From NCBI RefSeq assembly GCF_000820045.1, contig NZ_CDBJ01000019.1, forward strand, positions 30,923 through 94,922: a stretch of DNA of 64,000 nucleotides, read 5' to 3'. Positions 38,697 through 46,525 of this stretch are shown here, piece by piece. The position numbers and the translations under genes were made by a program. The number at the start of each line of letters is the position of its first letter. The first letter of the stretch is position 1. Origin of the DNA: Aeromonas rivuli. GTDB lineage: Bacteria; Pseudomonadota; Gammaproteobacteria; Enterobacterales; Aeromonadaceae. The notes beneath the pieces were generated by a model. That model was given only the letters and a program-made list of their open reading frames with translations, was not told where the DNA came from and searched no databases.

Positions 38697-39566
38697 TCAG
38701 GTGATTTTTCCGGTTTCGATCAGTTGTTGGATGAGGGGGCGCAAGATCAGCTCCATAGCGAAGCCCATCTTTCCCCCTGGCACCACTATGGTGTTCATGC
38801 GCGACATGAAGGCGCCATCGATCATCGACAGCAAGTAGGGGAAGTCGACGTTCTTGATACCGCGAAAACGGATCACCAGCATACTCTCATCCAGGCTAGG
38901 TATGATCTTGGCACTGAAGGGATTTGAGGTGTCGACGGTCGGTACCCGCTGGAAGTTGATATGGGTGCGCGAGAACTGGGGAGTGATGAAGTTGATATAG
39001 TCATCCATGGAGCGGACGATGGAGTCGGCCACCGCCTCCCGGGAGTGACCGCGCTCCGAGGTGTCACGAATGAGCTTCTGGATCCACTCCAGGTTGACGA
39101 TGGGCACCACCCCTATCAGGAAGTCGACATGGCGAGCCACATTGTGATCCTCGGTGACAACCCCCCCATGCAAGCCTTCGTAAAACATCAGATCCGTTTC
39201 GCTGGCGACATCCTGCCAAGGGGTAAAGGTGCCCGGCATCTGATTGAAGGGCACCGCCTCGTCGAAGGAGTGCAGATAGCGTCGATACTGGCCGCTGCCA
39301 TCCTGGCCATATTGCTGGAAGAAGGATTCGAGCAGGGCGAAGTCGTTTGCCTCGGGTCCGAAGTAACTGATATGGCGGCCCTGTTCGCGGGCCTTGCGGA
39401 TGGCGACGTCCATCTCGGGGCGGGTGTAGCGATGAAAGCTGTCTCCCTCGATCACCGCCGCCTGATAGCCGAGTTGATGAAACATGGAGCGAAAGGCATT
39501 GGTGGAGGTGGAGGTACCGGCGCCGGAGGAACCGGTGACCGCTATGATGGGATGCTTGGCCGACAT
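38697..39566 (-). CDS. prkB: Phosphoribulokinase-like protein PrkB
   Basis: 289 residues, matching E. coli PrkB (YhfF region gene, 289). P-loop GSSGAGTSTST at residues about 12-22, followed by EGDSFHRYTR and the YEGLHGG segment typical of phosphoribulokinase/uridine-kinase folds. There is no Rubisco in the window, so its true substrate in heterotrophs is unclear. Synteny with crp, yheU and yheT is as in E. coli. Confidence 0.88.
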   Translation of the reverse strand: MSAKHPIIAVTGSSGAGTSTSTNAFRSMFHQLGYQAAVIEGDSFHRYTRPEMDVAIRKAREQGRHISYFGPEANDFALLESFFQQYGQDGSGQYRRYLHSFDEAVPFNQMPGTFTPWQDVASETDLMFYEGLHGGVVTEDHNVARHVDFLIGVVPIVNLEWIQKLIRDTSERGHSREAVADSIVRSMDDYINFITPQFSRTHINFQRVPTVDTSNPFSAKIIPSLDESMLVIRFRGIKNVDFPYLLSMIDGAFMSRMNTIVVPGGKMGFAMELILRPLIQQLIETGKIT

Positions 39567-39655
39567 AAGCGTCTGTTTCCTTGCTGTTGTCCCTGCAATG
39601 AAGAGGGTTTGTCCATGAGAATGAGCCGAACGGGTACGGCAGGTGGGCGCTTGCC

Positions 39656-39892
39656 CTAGGGCATCTCAGCCTTGGATGAGTCGAATCGATCGGTCGGTAC
39701 TATGTTCACGCTCTCGTGCAGCTCACTGTACACTATCACCGCGCTGCCCTGGCGTAACTGCGCCAGCACGGTGGCGACCTTGTCGGCCAAGCTGGACTCT
39801 TGCTCACCATAATCGGTACCCTCCATCAATACGAACTGTTCGATTAATCGTTGCAGGGTGTCGAACTCCAAGGATTGCCAAGGAATGATCAT
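39656..39892 (-). CDS. yheU: YheU-family protein
   Basis: 78 residues starting at [21 protein letters not shown], the hallmark of the YheU (UPF0270) family (72 in E. coli). Function unknown. A start ten codons upstream is open but unsupported. Position between prkB and the yheT side keeps E. coli order, although a diguanylate cyclase gene is inserted here on the other strand. Confidence 0.85.
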   Translation of the reverse strand: MIIPWQSLEFDTLQRLIEQFVLMEGTDYGEQESSLADKVATVLAQLRQGSAVIVYSELHESVNIVPTDRFDSSKAEMP

Positions 39893-39974
39893 AGGGTGTG
39901 CCCTTAAATGCGGATGCACCATTGTCGATCAGGGCGCCTTCGCTGCAAACTGTTTTTCTTTCTCCGGGAGAGCA

Positions 39975-41138
39975 ATGACCTCATTATCAAATCGGCGTCA
40001 ATCGCCGAAGTTGCAACGTTTGCTCGCGCAAGCGACTCGCCAGGCGCTGCTCAAAGGGGCCCACTGGGCCTGGGGCATACAGCTGATGCTCGCCGCCTTC
40101 ATGTGGTTTCATGTCAAGGCGATGCACGATGCCCCTTTGGTGGGAGAGGGAGCTCTGCCTTGGCAGTTCATCCATGTCGAACTGCTGGTGCTGGTGCTGG
40201 TGCTGGTGCTGGTACTGATCCTGCAACCGCTGCTCTGGTATTGGCTGGACCGATGGCCGCTGACACGCTGGCGCAAGGCGGTCTTCATTCTGGCGCTGCT
40301 ATGGGGATGCCTCTGGGCCAGTGCCATCTATGCCTTGCTCAAGACAGCGCTGCCCGGCAGAGGAGTCATGGAGCCTGCCGTAGCGACCACCCTGCTGCTG
40401 GTTGGACTCATTTCGTTTTATCCCATGAGCCAGGTCCTGTACGGTTTCTGCCTGCCTATTCTGACGAGCCTGACTAGCCATGTAGTGATCAACGCGGTGT
40501 CATTTCCCTGGCTCTTCGGGGCCGGCATGCTGATCCTGCTTATCTTGTTGGAGTCGGGGCGGCGCATGCTGCTTAGCTGGTTCGTGCTGGCGGTTAATCG
40601 TGAATATGAACAGCTGTTGATGGTCAATCAGCTCGATGCGCTGGCGCATCAGGACCCGCTGACCGGGCTTGCCAATCGTCGCTATTTCGATCAGGAGGGA
40701 GAGCAGACCCTGACCAATGGCGACGCGGGTAGCCAGTTATCGCTGATCCTGCTCGATGTGGACTTCTTCAAACGTTACAACGATGGCTACGGTCATCAAG
40801 CGGGGGATGCGAGCCTGATCCTGATTGCCGAATGTCTGACGCAGAGTGTGCGTGAGCCCGGGGATCTGGTGGCGCGCTATGGCGGTGAGGAGTTCGTTGT
40901 CTTGCTGCCGGAGACGGGATTGGCAGGCGCAGAGCAGGTCGCCAAGCGCATTCGCAGCACCTTGGCCGAGCGTGCCTTGCGGCATGAGGGGTCAGAGGTT
41001 GCGGATCATCTCACCCTGAGCCAGGGGATCGCTCAATGGCGACAGGGCGAGACGCTGTCTATGTTGCTCGAACGGGCCGATGACGCGCTCTATCGGGTCA
41101 AGGAGCAGGGGCGTGACGGTTACTCGGTTGCGCCGTAA
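39975..41138 (+). CDS. Membrane-bound diguanylate cyclase (GGDEF)
   Basis: 387 residues. The N-terminal half has about five to six membrane helices (residues about 30-210). The C-terminal GGDEF domain starts at LTGLANRRYFDQ and keeps the active motif GGEEF (about 301-305) and metal-binding LLDVDFFKRYND. The product-inhibition I-site (RxxD five residues before GGEEF) reads EPGD, so the Arg is missing and feedback by c-di-GMP should be weak. Start 39975 follows GGGAGAG. A (CTGGTG) repeat encodes a Val-Leu run in the membrane part. Confidence 0.88.
   Translation: MTSLSNRRQSPKLQRLLAQATRQALLKGAHWAWGIQLMLAAFMWFHVKAMHDAPLVGEGALPWQFIHVELLVLVLVLVLVLILQPLLWYWLDRWPLTRWRKAVFILALLWGCLWASAIYALLKTALPGRGVMEPAVATTLLLVGLISFYPMSQVLYGFCLPILTSLTSHVVINAVSFPWLFGAGMLILLILLESGRRMLLSWFVLAVNREYEQLLMVNQLDALAHQDPLTGLANRRYFDQEGEQTLTNGDAGSQLSLILLDVDFFKRYNDGYGHQAGDASLILIAECLTQSVREPGDLVARYGGEEFVVLLPETGLAGAEQVAKRIRSTLAERALRHEGSEVADHLTLSQGIAQWRQGETLSMLLERADDALYRVKEQGRDGYSVAP
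40185..40214 (+). repeat. Hexanucleotide repeat (CTGGTG)4 plus CTGGTA inside the diguanylate cyclase gene
   Basis: Four perfect CTGGTG units and one variant encode alternating Leu-Val within a membrane helix. Being 6 bases long, gain or loss of a unit keeps frame and changes helix length by two residues. Confidence 0.6.
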
Positions 41139-42103
41139 CCTTGTTCCCCCAGCCACTGGCTGATGCGCTCCTCCAGCCAGAAACGGGGTCGCCAGGGGGA
41201 GCCATAGACGAATCCGACATGGCCGCCCTGCTGGCTCAATTCATATTGTACCGAGGGAGAGAGATGCTCGGCTTGCGGGATCACCTCATGGGTCATGAAG
41301 GGATCGTCGGCGGCATGGAGGATCAGGGTCGGCACCGCAATCTGGCCCAGTAGCGGCAGACCCGAGCAGCACTGGTAGTAGTGATCCGCACTCTCGAAGC
41401 CATGGAGTGGTGCCGTGACCTGCTGGTCGAACTGGTAGAGGGTGCGGATACCCTTGATATCTCCGGCCCGAAAGTGCGCCGCTGCCTGAGGGTGAACCGC
41501 CAGCTTGCTCAACAAATGTGCGCGCATGGTGCCGAGCAGGTAGCGCTGATACAGCTTGGAGAACCCTTGATTGACCCTGTGTGCGCAGGCGTCGAGTCGC
41601 ATCGGCGCCGAGACCACCGCCGCCGCCTTGAGGGCGGGCGGACAGGCACGGGCCAGCAGATTGACCAGCATGTTGCCGCCCAGGGAGTAGCCTACCGCCA
41701 GCAGGGGCTTGCCAGGAAAGCGGCGGGCCAGTTCGGCGAGCAGTGCCAGTGCATCCTCGATGGCCCCGGAGTGATAGGCACTCAGCAGGCGATTGGGTTC
41801 ACCACTGCAGCCGCGAAAGTGCATCAGCACCGCCTCTTCCCGCCGTTGCTGCAAGTGTTGCAGCATGCCGCGGGCATAGTGGGACTCCACACTGCCCTCC
41901 AGACCATGAAACAGTACCAGCAGTGGCCGGTTATCTGGGCTGATCGGGCCGCTCCAGGCCAGATCGACAAAATCCCCATCCGGCAGTTCGAAGCGCTCGG
42001 CCACATAGCGGACTGGCTTGCGGCGCAACCACTTGGGCAATATGGTCTGCAGGTGGGGATTGCGGGCCCACCAGGGGGCGCGGAAAAGACTCTCGGTCAG
42101 CAT
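41120..42103 (-). CDS. yheT: YheT-family alpha/beta hydrolase
   Basis: 327 residues (E. coli YheT 340). The N-terminal signature RNPHLQTILPKWLRR is distinctive of YheT/ABHD1-3 hydrolases. The oxyanion region LLVLFHGLEGS, the nucleophile elbow VGYSLGGNMLVN, the acid in HAADDPF and the His in QQGGHVGFV complete the catalytic set. Likely an esterase or lipase, substrate unknown. Its 3' end overlaps the 3' end of the convergent diguanylate cyclase gene by 19 bases. Confidence 0.88.
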   Translation of the reverse strand: MLTESLFRAPWWARNPHLQTILPKWLRRKPVRYVAERFELPDGDFVDLAWSGPISPDNRPLLVLFHGLEGSVESHYARGMLQHLQQRREEAVLMHFRGCSGEPNRLLSAYHSGAIEDALALLAELARRFPGKPLLAVGYSLGGNMLVNLLARACPPALKAAAVVSAPMRLDACAHRVNQGFSKLYQRYLLGTMRAHLLSKLAVHPQAAAHFRAGDIKGIRTLYQFDQQVTAPLHGFESADHYYQCCSGLPLLGQIAVPTLILHAADDPFMTHEVIPQAEHLSPSVQYELSQQGGHVGFVYGSPWRPRFWLEERISQWLGEQGYGATE

Positions 42104-42123
42104 ATGGGCTCCCGATCCAGATC

Positions 42124-42466
42124 AGCTGACCAGGCTGTCATGGTGCTCGGCACCGCGTAACCATGATCTTCTGGATCCGCACCGGTGAGGGTTGGGCTCT
42201 CGGTGAGTATCATCAGATGGCGTTTAGCTGACCAGGCTGTCATGGTGCTCGGCACCGCGTAACCATGATCCTCTGGATCCGCTCCGGTGGGGGCTGGGCT
42301 CTCGGTGAGTATCATCAGATGTCGTTTAGCTGACCAGGCTGTCATGGTGCTCGGCGCCACGTAACCATGATCCTCTGGATCCGCCCCGGTGGGGGCTGGG
42401 CTCTCGGTGAGTATCATCAGATGGCGTTTAGCTGACCAGGCTGTCATGGTGCTCGGCACCGCGTAA
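42124..42466. repeat. 102-bp tandem repeat at the 3' end of cheV
   Basis: Three full 102-bp units (42124-42225, 42226-42327, 42328-42429) follow one another, and a partial fourth copy (42430 to about 42466) is the actual 3' end of cheV. Units differ at only a few positions. Each full unit therefore carries a copy of the last 12 codons and stop of cheV plus 66 other bases. On the minus strand a second frame is open across all units because 102 is a multiple of 3 (34-residue repeats, 42097-42459), but it has no ribosome binding site and starts inside cheV; I do not call it a gene. The array fills the cheV-yheT gap. Confidence 0.92.
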
Positions 42467-43327
42467 CATAGCCTGGATCAGCTCATTGGCCTCGAACTTG
42501 GTGAGTGCCTCGTGGGCACCGACCTGATGAGCGCGCTCGACGCTGATCTCACTCGACAGAGATGTGTGCAATATGATGTAGGCACCGGCCAGGCGCGCAT
42601 CGCTCTGGGCCTCGAATGCCAGCTCGTAGCCATCCAGTCCCGGCATCTCTATGTCACTCACCAGTATGTCGATGGGCGTCCCCTTGCTGGCCCTGTCCTG
42701 CATCAGTGCCAGGGCATCTTTGCCGTTGGTGCATACCTCGTAGGGGATGTTGATGTAGTCTAGGGCGGCGGTCAGCTGCTTGCGCGCCACGGAGGAGTCA
42801 TCGACCAGCAGGATCCGCATCGGTTTGATGCGCTCCCGCTGCACATCGGTCAGCACCGGATAGAGATGGCTGGGATCGTCCGGGTAGACCCGCGACAGGA
42901 TCAGTTCCACGTCCAGCAGCTGGACCAGCTGATCATTGACCCGGGTCACCCCGGTGACGAATACATTGCTGCCAAGGGCCGGGGGCGGCGACGCTATGTC
43001 GCGCCAGTTGCATTCGGTTATCTTGTCGATGCCGCGCACCAGAAAACCGACCAGGGTGCGGCGGCAGTCGGTGATGATGATGAAGCAGCTTGCCATCTCC
43101 TCGTCGCTGATCCGCCGATAGCCCACCGCCATGGCCATGTCGATGACGGGGATGGTGGTGCCACGCATGTTGGCGGCGCCGAGCACGGTCGGATGTGAGT
43201 GAGGCAGGGCAGTCAATCGGGTATAGGGCACTATCTCCTTCACCTTGAGGGTACCGATGGCAAACGACTGGCGCGCGGCGAGGTGAAACAGCAACATTCC
43301 CTGAGATTGGTTGGCCTTGCTTTTCAT
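42428..43327 (-). CDS. cheV: Chemotaxis coupling protein CheV
   Basis: 299 residues. An N-terminal CheW domain (about 10-155, with GAANMRGTTIPVIDM) couples receptors to CheA, and a C-terminal receiver (about 170-295) has the phosphorylatable Asp in LVSDIEMPGLDG, an acidic pair in LLVDDSS and Lys in ALTKFEA. The last codons (HHDSLVS) lie in a unit of the 102-bp repeat. No other chemotaxis genes are adjacent. Confidence 0.94.
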   Translation of the reverse strand: MKSKANQSQGMLLFHLAARQSFAIGTLKVKEIVPYTRLTALPHSHPTVLGAANMRGTTIPVIDMAMAVGYRRISDEEMASCFIIITDCRRTLVGFLVRGIDKITECNWRDIASPPPALGSNVFVTGVTRVNDQLVQLLDVELILSRVYPDDPSHLYPVLTDVQRERIKPMRILLVDDSSVARKQLTAALDYINIPYEVCTNGKDALALMQDRASKGTPIDILVSDIEMPGLDGYELAFEAQSDARLAGAYIILHTSLSSEISVERAHQVGAHEALTKFEANELIQAMLRGAEHHDSLVS

Positions 43328-43490
43328 GGCAAAAATCCTGTGTTCGAGAGAAGAGGGGCTAAGCGAGCGGGCTCTGATTCACTAGCATGCCTAGGTTCTG
43401 TTCTGTTAGCGACCGCCAGGGGGAAATCTGTAGTCTTCCCTCGAGCCGAGGGAAGGCATTGGATCTGGGGTCCGAGATGCTGGCGCCGGA

Positions 43491-44156
43491 TTAGCGGCCT
43501 GGCGCCTCGGCCAGGGGGCAGCCAAGCCACTCATGGCAAGCTTGACCCAGTTCCCCCTCTTTATAGTGGAGCTTGGCCTCGAGGGCGGCCTGTTTGCTCC
43601 CCCCCTTGAGCAGGCGCAGCGCCTGCACCAGACGCCATTGACTGGCGAGTGCGGCGCCATCGAGCCACTGCCCCCCGATGCGGTTCCAGCTGGCCTGCGC
43701 CTCTTCCTTGCCGCTGGCCAGGTTCTGCCAGGCCTGTTGCAAGGCGCCATGGGCCTGGGGGACGAGCTGGCTGTGTTGCAACTCATCGTGGATCACCCGC
43801 AGCCGCTCGCCATAGGAGCCTTGCCAATCACGGGGGCGATCCCAGTGGTGCAGGGAGGCCAGCAAGGCGCCGAGCAGGGGGGAAGGGGTCAGCCAACCGG
43901 ACTGGCCCGGTTGGGACAGGCGCATGGAGCAGCTCAACAGGGCGTACTCGCAGCCCGCCAGAGGGGTAAACGCGGCCAGGGCATCGGCGGGCAGCCAGAA
44001 GCTGCTGCCAGCGGGGATCAGCAGCTCATGTTGGCCGAGACGCAGCAACGCAACGCCCTTGATCAGGTGCAGCAATTGACCCTGGGGTGCGCGTTTGCGG
44101 GCACCGACCTGCAGATAGCGGGGAGAAAAATGCTGGCATTCGATGGCGTGATGCAT
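43491..44156 (-). CDS. AraC-like regulator (degenerate C-terminal HTH)
   Basis: 221 residues starting at MHHAIECQHFSPRYL. The N-terminal part is a cupin-like sensor (HELLIPAGSSFWLPADALAAFTPL). The C-terminal segment ASQWRLVQALRLL resembles the first HTH helix of AraC proteins, but the following part (KGGSKQAALEAKLHYKEGELGQACHEWLGCPL) lacks the usual second HTH signature with Phe-Arg-Arg-x-x-G. DNA binding may be altered. Divergent from yheV with 39 bases between; it may act on that gene or on cheV. Confidence 0.6.
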   Translation of the reverse strand: MHHAIECQHFSPRYLQVGARKRAPQGQLLHLIKGVALLRLGQHELLIPAGSSFWLPADALAAFTPLAGCEYALLSCSMRLSQPGQSGWLTPSPLLGALLASLHHWDRPRDWQGSYGERLRVIHDELQHSQLVPQAHGALQQAWQNLASGKEEAQASWNRIGGQWLDGAALASQWRLVQALRLLKGGSKQAALEAKLHYKEGELGQACHEWLGCPLAEAPGR

Positions 44157-44195
44157 GGGTAAATCCTGATATGATGCTGCCTGGAGGTAACAAAA

Positions 44196-44402
44196 ATGGA
44201 AACCAGACGTAAAAAACGCTTTATTGCCGGGGCCAAATGCCCGGCGTGCGGCAAAATTGACACCATGATGCTGTATATGGAGCATGGAGTCGAGAAGGTG
44301 ACCTGTGTCGAGTGCGGTGATACCCAGGTGCAGACCCAGGCAGCCGTGACCGAGGCGGGCCGTCAGGCTGAGCAGGTCATAGGGGTATTCCGGCCGGAAT
44401 AA
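44196..44402 (+). CDS. yheV: YheV-family zinc-ribbon protein
   Basis: 68 residues. Two CxxC pairs (KCPACG and TCVECG) form a zinc ribbon, as in E. coli YheV (66). Function unknown; conserved next to slyD. RBS GGAGGT 8 bases upstream; TATGAT before it could be the -10. Confidence 0.85.
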   Translation: METRRKKRFIAGAKCPACGKIDTMMLYMEHGVEKVTCVECGDTQVQTQAAVTEAGRQAEQVIGVFRPE

Positions 44403-44504
44403 GGGCGGAGTCTCCTGACCCCTCAGTGGCGCTCACCATATGCTTGCCCTGCTTTTTAGGGTATTCTGAGCCGGTTTTTTCTCTCTATTCGCAGGATCAC
44501 TGAC

Positions 44505-45134
44505 ATGAAAGTAGCTCCCCTGAGCGTAGTCACGCTGGAATACACGGTCACCGACGAGCACGGTGAAGTCATCGACACCACAGTCGGCAAAGAGCCGCTG
44601 ATCTATCTGCACGGCACTCGCTACCTGGTCTCCGGCCTGGAAGCCGAGCTGGAAGGTCGCAGTGTGGGCGATGCCTTCGAAGTGACCCTGGCCCCGGCCC
44701 AGGCTTACGGTGAATTTGACGAGACCCTGGTACAAGAAGTGCCGGGCGAACTGTTCGATGGCATGGAAGTGTCCGAAGGGGATACTTTTGTGGCAGAGAC
44801 TGACGATGGTCACCGTCCCGTGACCGTGGTCGAGGTATCCGAGAGCTTCGTCAAGGTTGATGGCAACCATCCCCTGGCCGGTGTGACCCTGGCCTTCAAG
44901 GTGGAAGTGAAGGACGTGCGTGCCGCCACCGCCGAAGAGCTGGCCCACGGCCATGTGCACGGTGCCGGTGGTTGCGGTCATGACCATGGTCATGATCACG
45001 GCCACGACCATGATCACGACCACGGCGGCGGTTGCTGTGGCGGCGGTCATCATGCTCACAGCCATGATGCAGCCGAAGAGAAGAGCGGTTGCTGCGGTGG
45101 CGGCAGCTGCGGCAGCCAGGATCATCAACACTGA
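44505..45134 (+). CDS. slyD: FKBP-type prolyl isomerase and nickel metallochaperone SlyD
   Basis: 209 residues. An FKBP domain with the inserted IF chaperone flap (about residues 1-150) is followed by a His/Asp/Gly/Cys-rich metal-binding tail (HDHGHDHGHDHDHDHGG, two CCGG/CCGGG clusters). In E. coli, SlyD supplies nickel to hydrogenase maturation and is needed for lysis by phiX174. It ends at a strong terminator shared with slyX. Confidence 0.94.
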   Translation: MKVAPLSVVTLEYTVTDEHGEVIDTTVGKEPLIYLHGTRYLVSGLEAELEGRSVGDAFEVTLAPAQAYGEFDETLVQEVPGELFDGMEVSEGDTFVAETDDGHRPVTVVEVSESFVKVDGNHPLAGVTLAFKVEVKDVRAATAEELAHGHVHGAGGCGHDHGHDHGHDHDHDHGGGCCGGGHHAHSHDAAEEKSGCCGGGSCGSQDHQH

Positions 45135-45152
45135 TCCCCTGCCTTCTCTCGT

Positions 45153-45182
45153 AAAAAACCCGCGCCTGGCGCGGGTTTTTTT
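45153..45182. terminator. Bidirectional terminator between slyD and slyX
   Basis: CCCGCGCC-tg-GGCGCGGG with an A run on one side and T run on the other. Confidence 0.88.
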
Positions 45183-45208
45183 ATGGGCGATCCATTGTCT
45201 GCGGCGAC

Positions 45209-45424
45209 TCAGTAATGGGGAGGGGGGCTCTCTTCGGCCATGCTGGCGATCTGGCTCGGCTCCACCCCTTGCAGCTTGTCGATCAACAACTGGATCTGAT
45301 GCTTGAGCCTGTCGAGTTCGCGGCCCTGGGTCGTCACCTCGTCATTGAGCTGCTCTATGGTGTACTCGGCATAGGCGAGACGGGTTTCCAGGAGTTCGAT
45401 GCGTTCGCGTTCTTGCTGGCTCAT
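45209..45424 (-). CDS. slyX: SlyX protein
   Basis: 71 residues (72 in E. coli), almost entirely a coiled coil: MSQQERERIELLETRL, AYAEYTIEQLNDEV and a Pro-rich PPPHY end typical of SlyX. Function unknown. The start at 45424 lies 13 bases after the stop of the WD40 lipoprotein gene, so both are co-transcribed. Confidence 0.9.
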   Translation of the reverse strand: MSQQERERIELLETRLAYAEYTIEQLNDEVTTQGRELDRLKHQIQLLIDKLQGVEPSQIASMAEESPPPHY

Positions 45425-45437
45425 GGGCCTTGGGTCC

Positions 45438-46406
45438 TCACTTGATGGTCCAGATTTCTGCCAGGCCGCTGGAGCTGGCACTGACGAGGTGGTCATTGTC
45501 GCGCAAAGCGGCGGCGTACACCACTGCGCTCGGTGGTTTGACCCCGGGACGAGGGGCCACCGCCCAGTTTGCCAGCGCCTTGCCATCCTTTACCTGCCAC
45601 AGGGTCAGCTTGCGCGACGGGGCCCCGGTGACCAGCCATTGCCCCTGATTGACGAAGCGGGCGCTGGTGTAAACCTCGAAACGGGCCTGTTTGTCGAGCC
45701 GGCTCAACTCCTTGCCGCTGACCAGATCCCAGATGCGACCGCTGCGACTGTCGGCGGTGAAGGCATAGCGACCGGACTCGTCGAGCCGTACCATCACCAC
45801 TCGTCCCTCATGGTTGAAGCGATGCAGCACTTGGCCGCTTTGGGTATCCCACAGGTAGGCGCTGTAGTCATTGCCACCGGTCAGGGCGTAGCGGCCGTTG
45901 GGGGAGAGGTCCACGCTGTTGACCTGCTCGGTATGACCAAGAAACTGCAAGCGCCGGCCGGTGCGGGTATCAATCCATTCCGCTTTGCCATCTTCGCGCC
46001 CGACCAGCACATCACGACCATCGCTCGAGATGGCGATGTCGCGCAGCCTGGATTCGGGCAGGGAGTAGTAGCCTTCTGCCTGACCATTATCCAGTCGCCA
46101 GATGGCAAAGGTGTCCAGGCTCGCTATCACGGCATGGCTGTCGCCCGGCCCGAAACGCGTGATAAACACCTGCTCCTTGGGGCTGTCAGACAGGCGCCAG
46201 CGCCATAACTGCTTGTCGTGCTCCAGATCCCAGGCGAGGGTGCCCTGTTCGATGCTGGTGACCAGGGCCAGCTTGCCATCTGCGCTCAAATCCGCGCTCA
46301 CGGCGCCGACACTGGAGAGGGGGATCTGGCGGTCGGAGGGAGGCTCCGAATGACAGCCGGTCAGTATCAGACAAATACCGATAAGATAAATGGCACTTTT
46401 TATCAT
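45438..46406 (-). CDS. WD40-repeat lipoprotein
   Basis: 322 residues. Lipoprotein signal ending LTGC (Cys18). The mature part has about seven WD40-like blades, with repeated LSADGKLALVTS, SSDGRDVLVGRED, LSPNGRYALTGGNDYSAYLWD and LDESGRYAFTADSRSGRIWD, forming a beta-propeller anchored to the envelope. A scaffold or sensor role is possible; nothing specific is known to me. It sits between slyX and fkpA, where E. coli has no such gene. Confidence 0.75.
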   Translation of the reverse strand: MIKSAIYLIGICLILTGCHSEPPSDRQIPLSSVGAVSADLSADGKLALVTSIEQGTLAWDLEHDKQLWRWRLSDSPKEQVFITRFGPGDSHAVIASLDTFAIWRLDNGQAEGYYSLPESRLRDIAISSDGRDVLVGREDGKAEWIDTRTGRRLQFLGHTEQVNSVDLSPNGRYALTGGNDYSAYLWDTQSGQVLHRFNHEGRVVMVRLDESGRYAFTADSRSGRIWDLVSGKELSRLDKQARFEVYTSARFVNQGQWLVTGAPSRKLTLWQVKDGKALANWAVAPRPGVKPPSAVVYAAALRDNDHLVSASSSGLAEIWTIK

Positions 46407-46525
46407 TTTTCCTGTCTCATGCTTTCGTTACCTGCGATCACGGCGTTAGTATAAGGCGCTTATCACGATAAACCTCTCATTTCACGAAGGAACCGAGAGC
46501 GGTATTTAGAGTTTTGGAGAAACTG

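Noticed and set aside
42097..42459. Separate repeat-protein gene in the cheV array
   Set aside because: No ribosome binding site, starts within cheV, and substitutions among units show no clear protein-level constraint.
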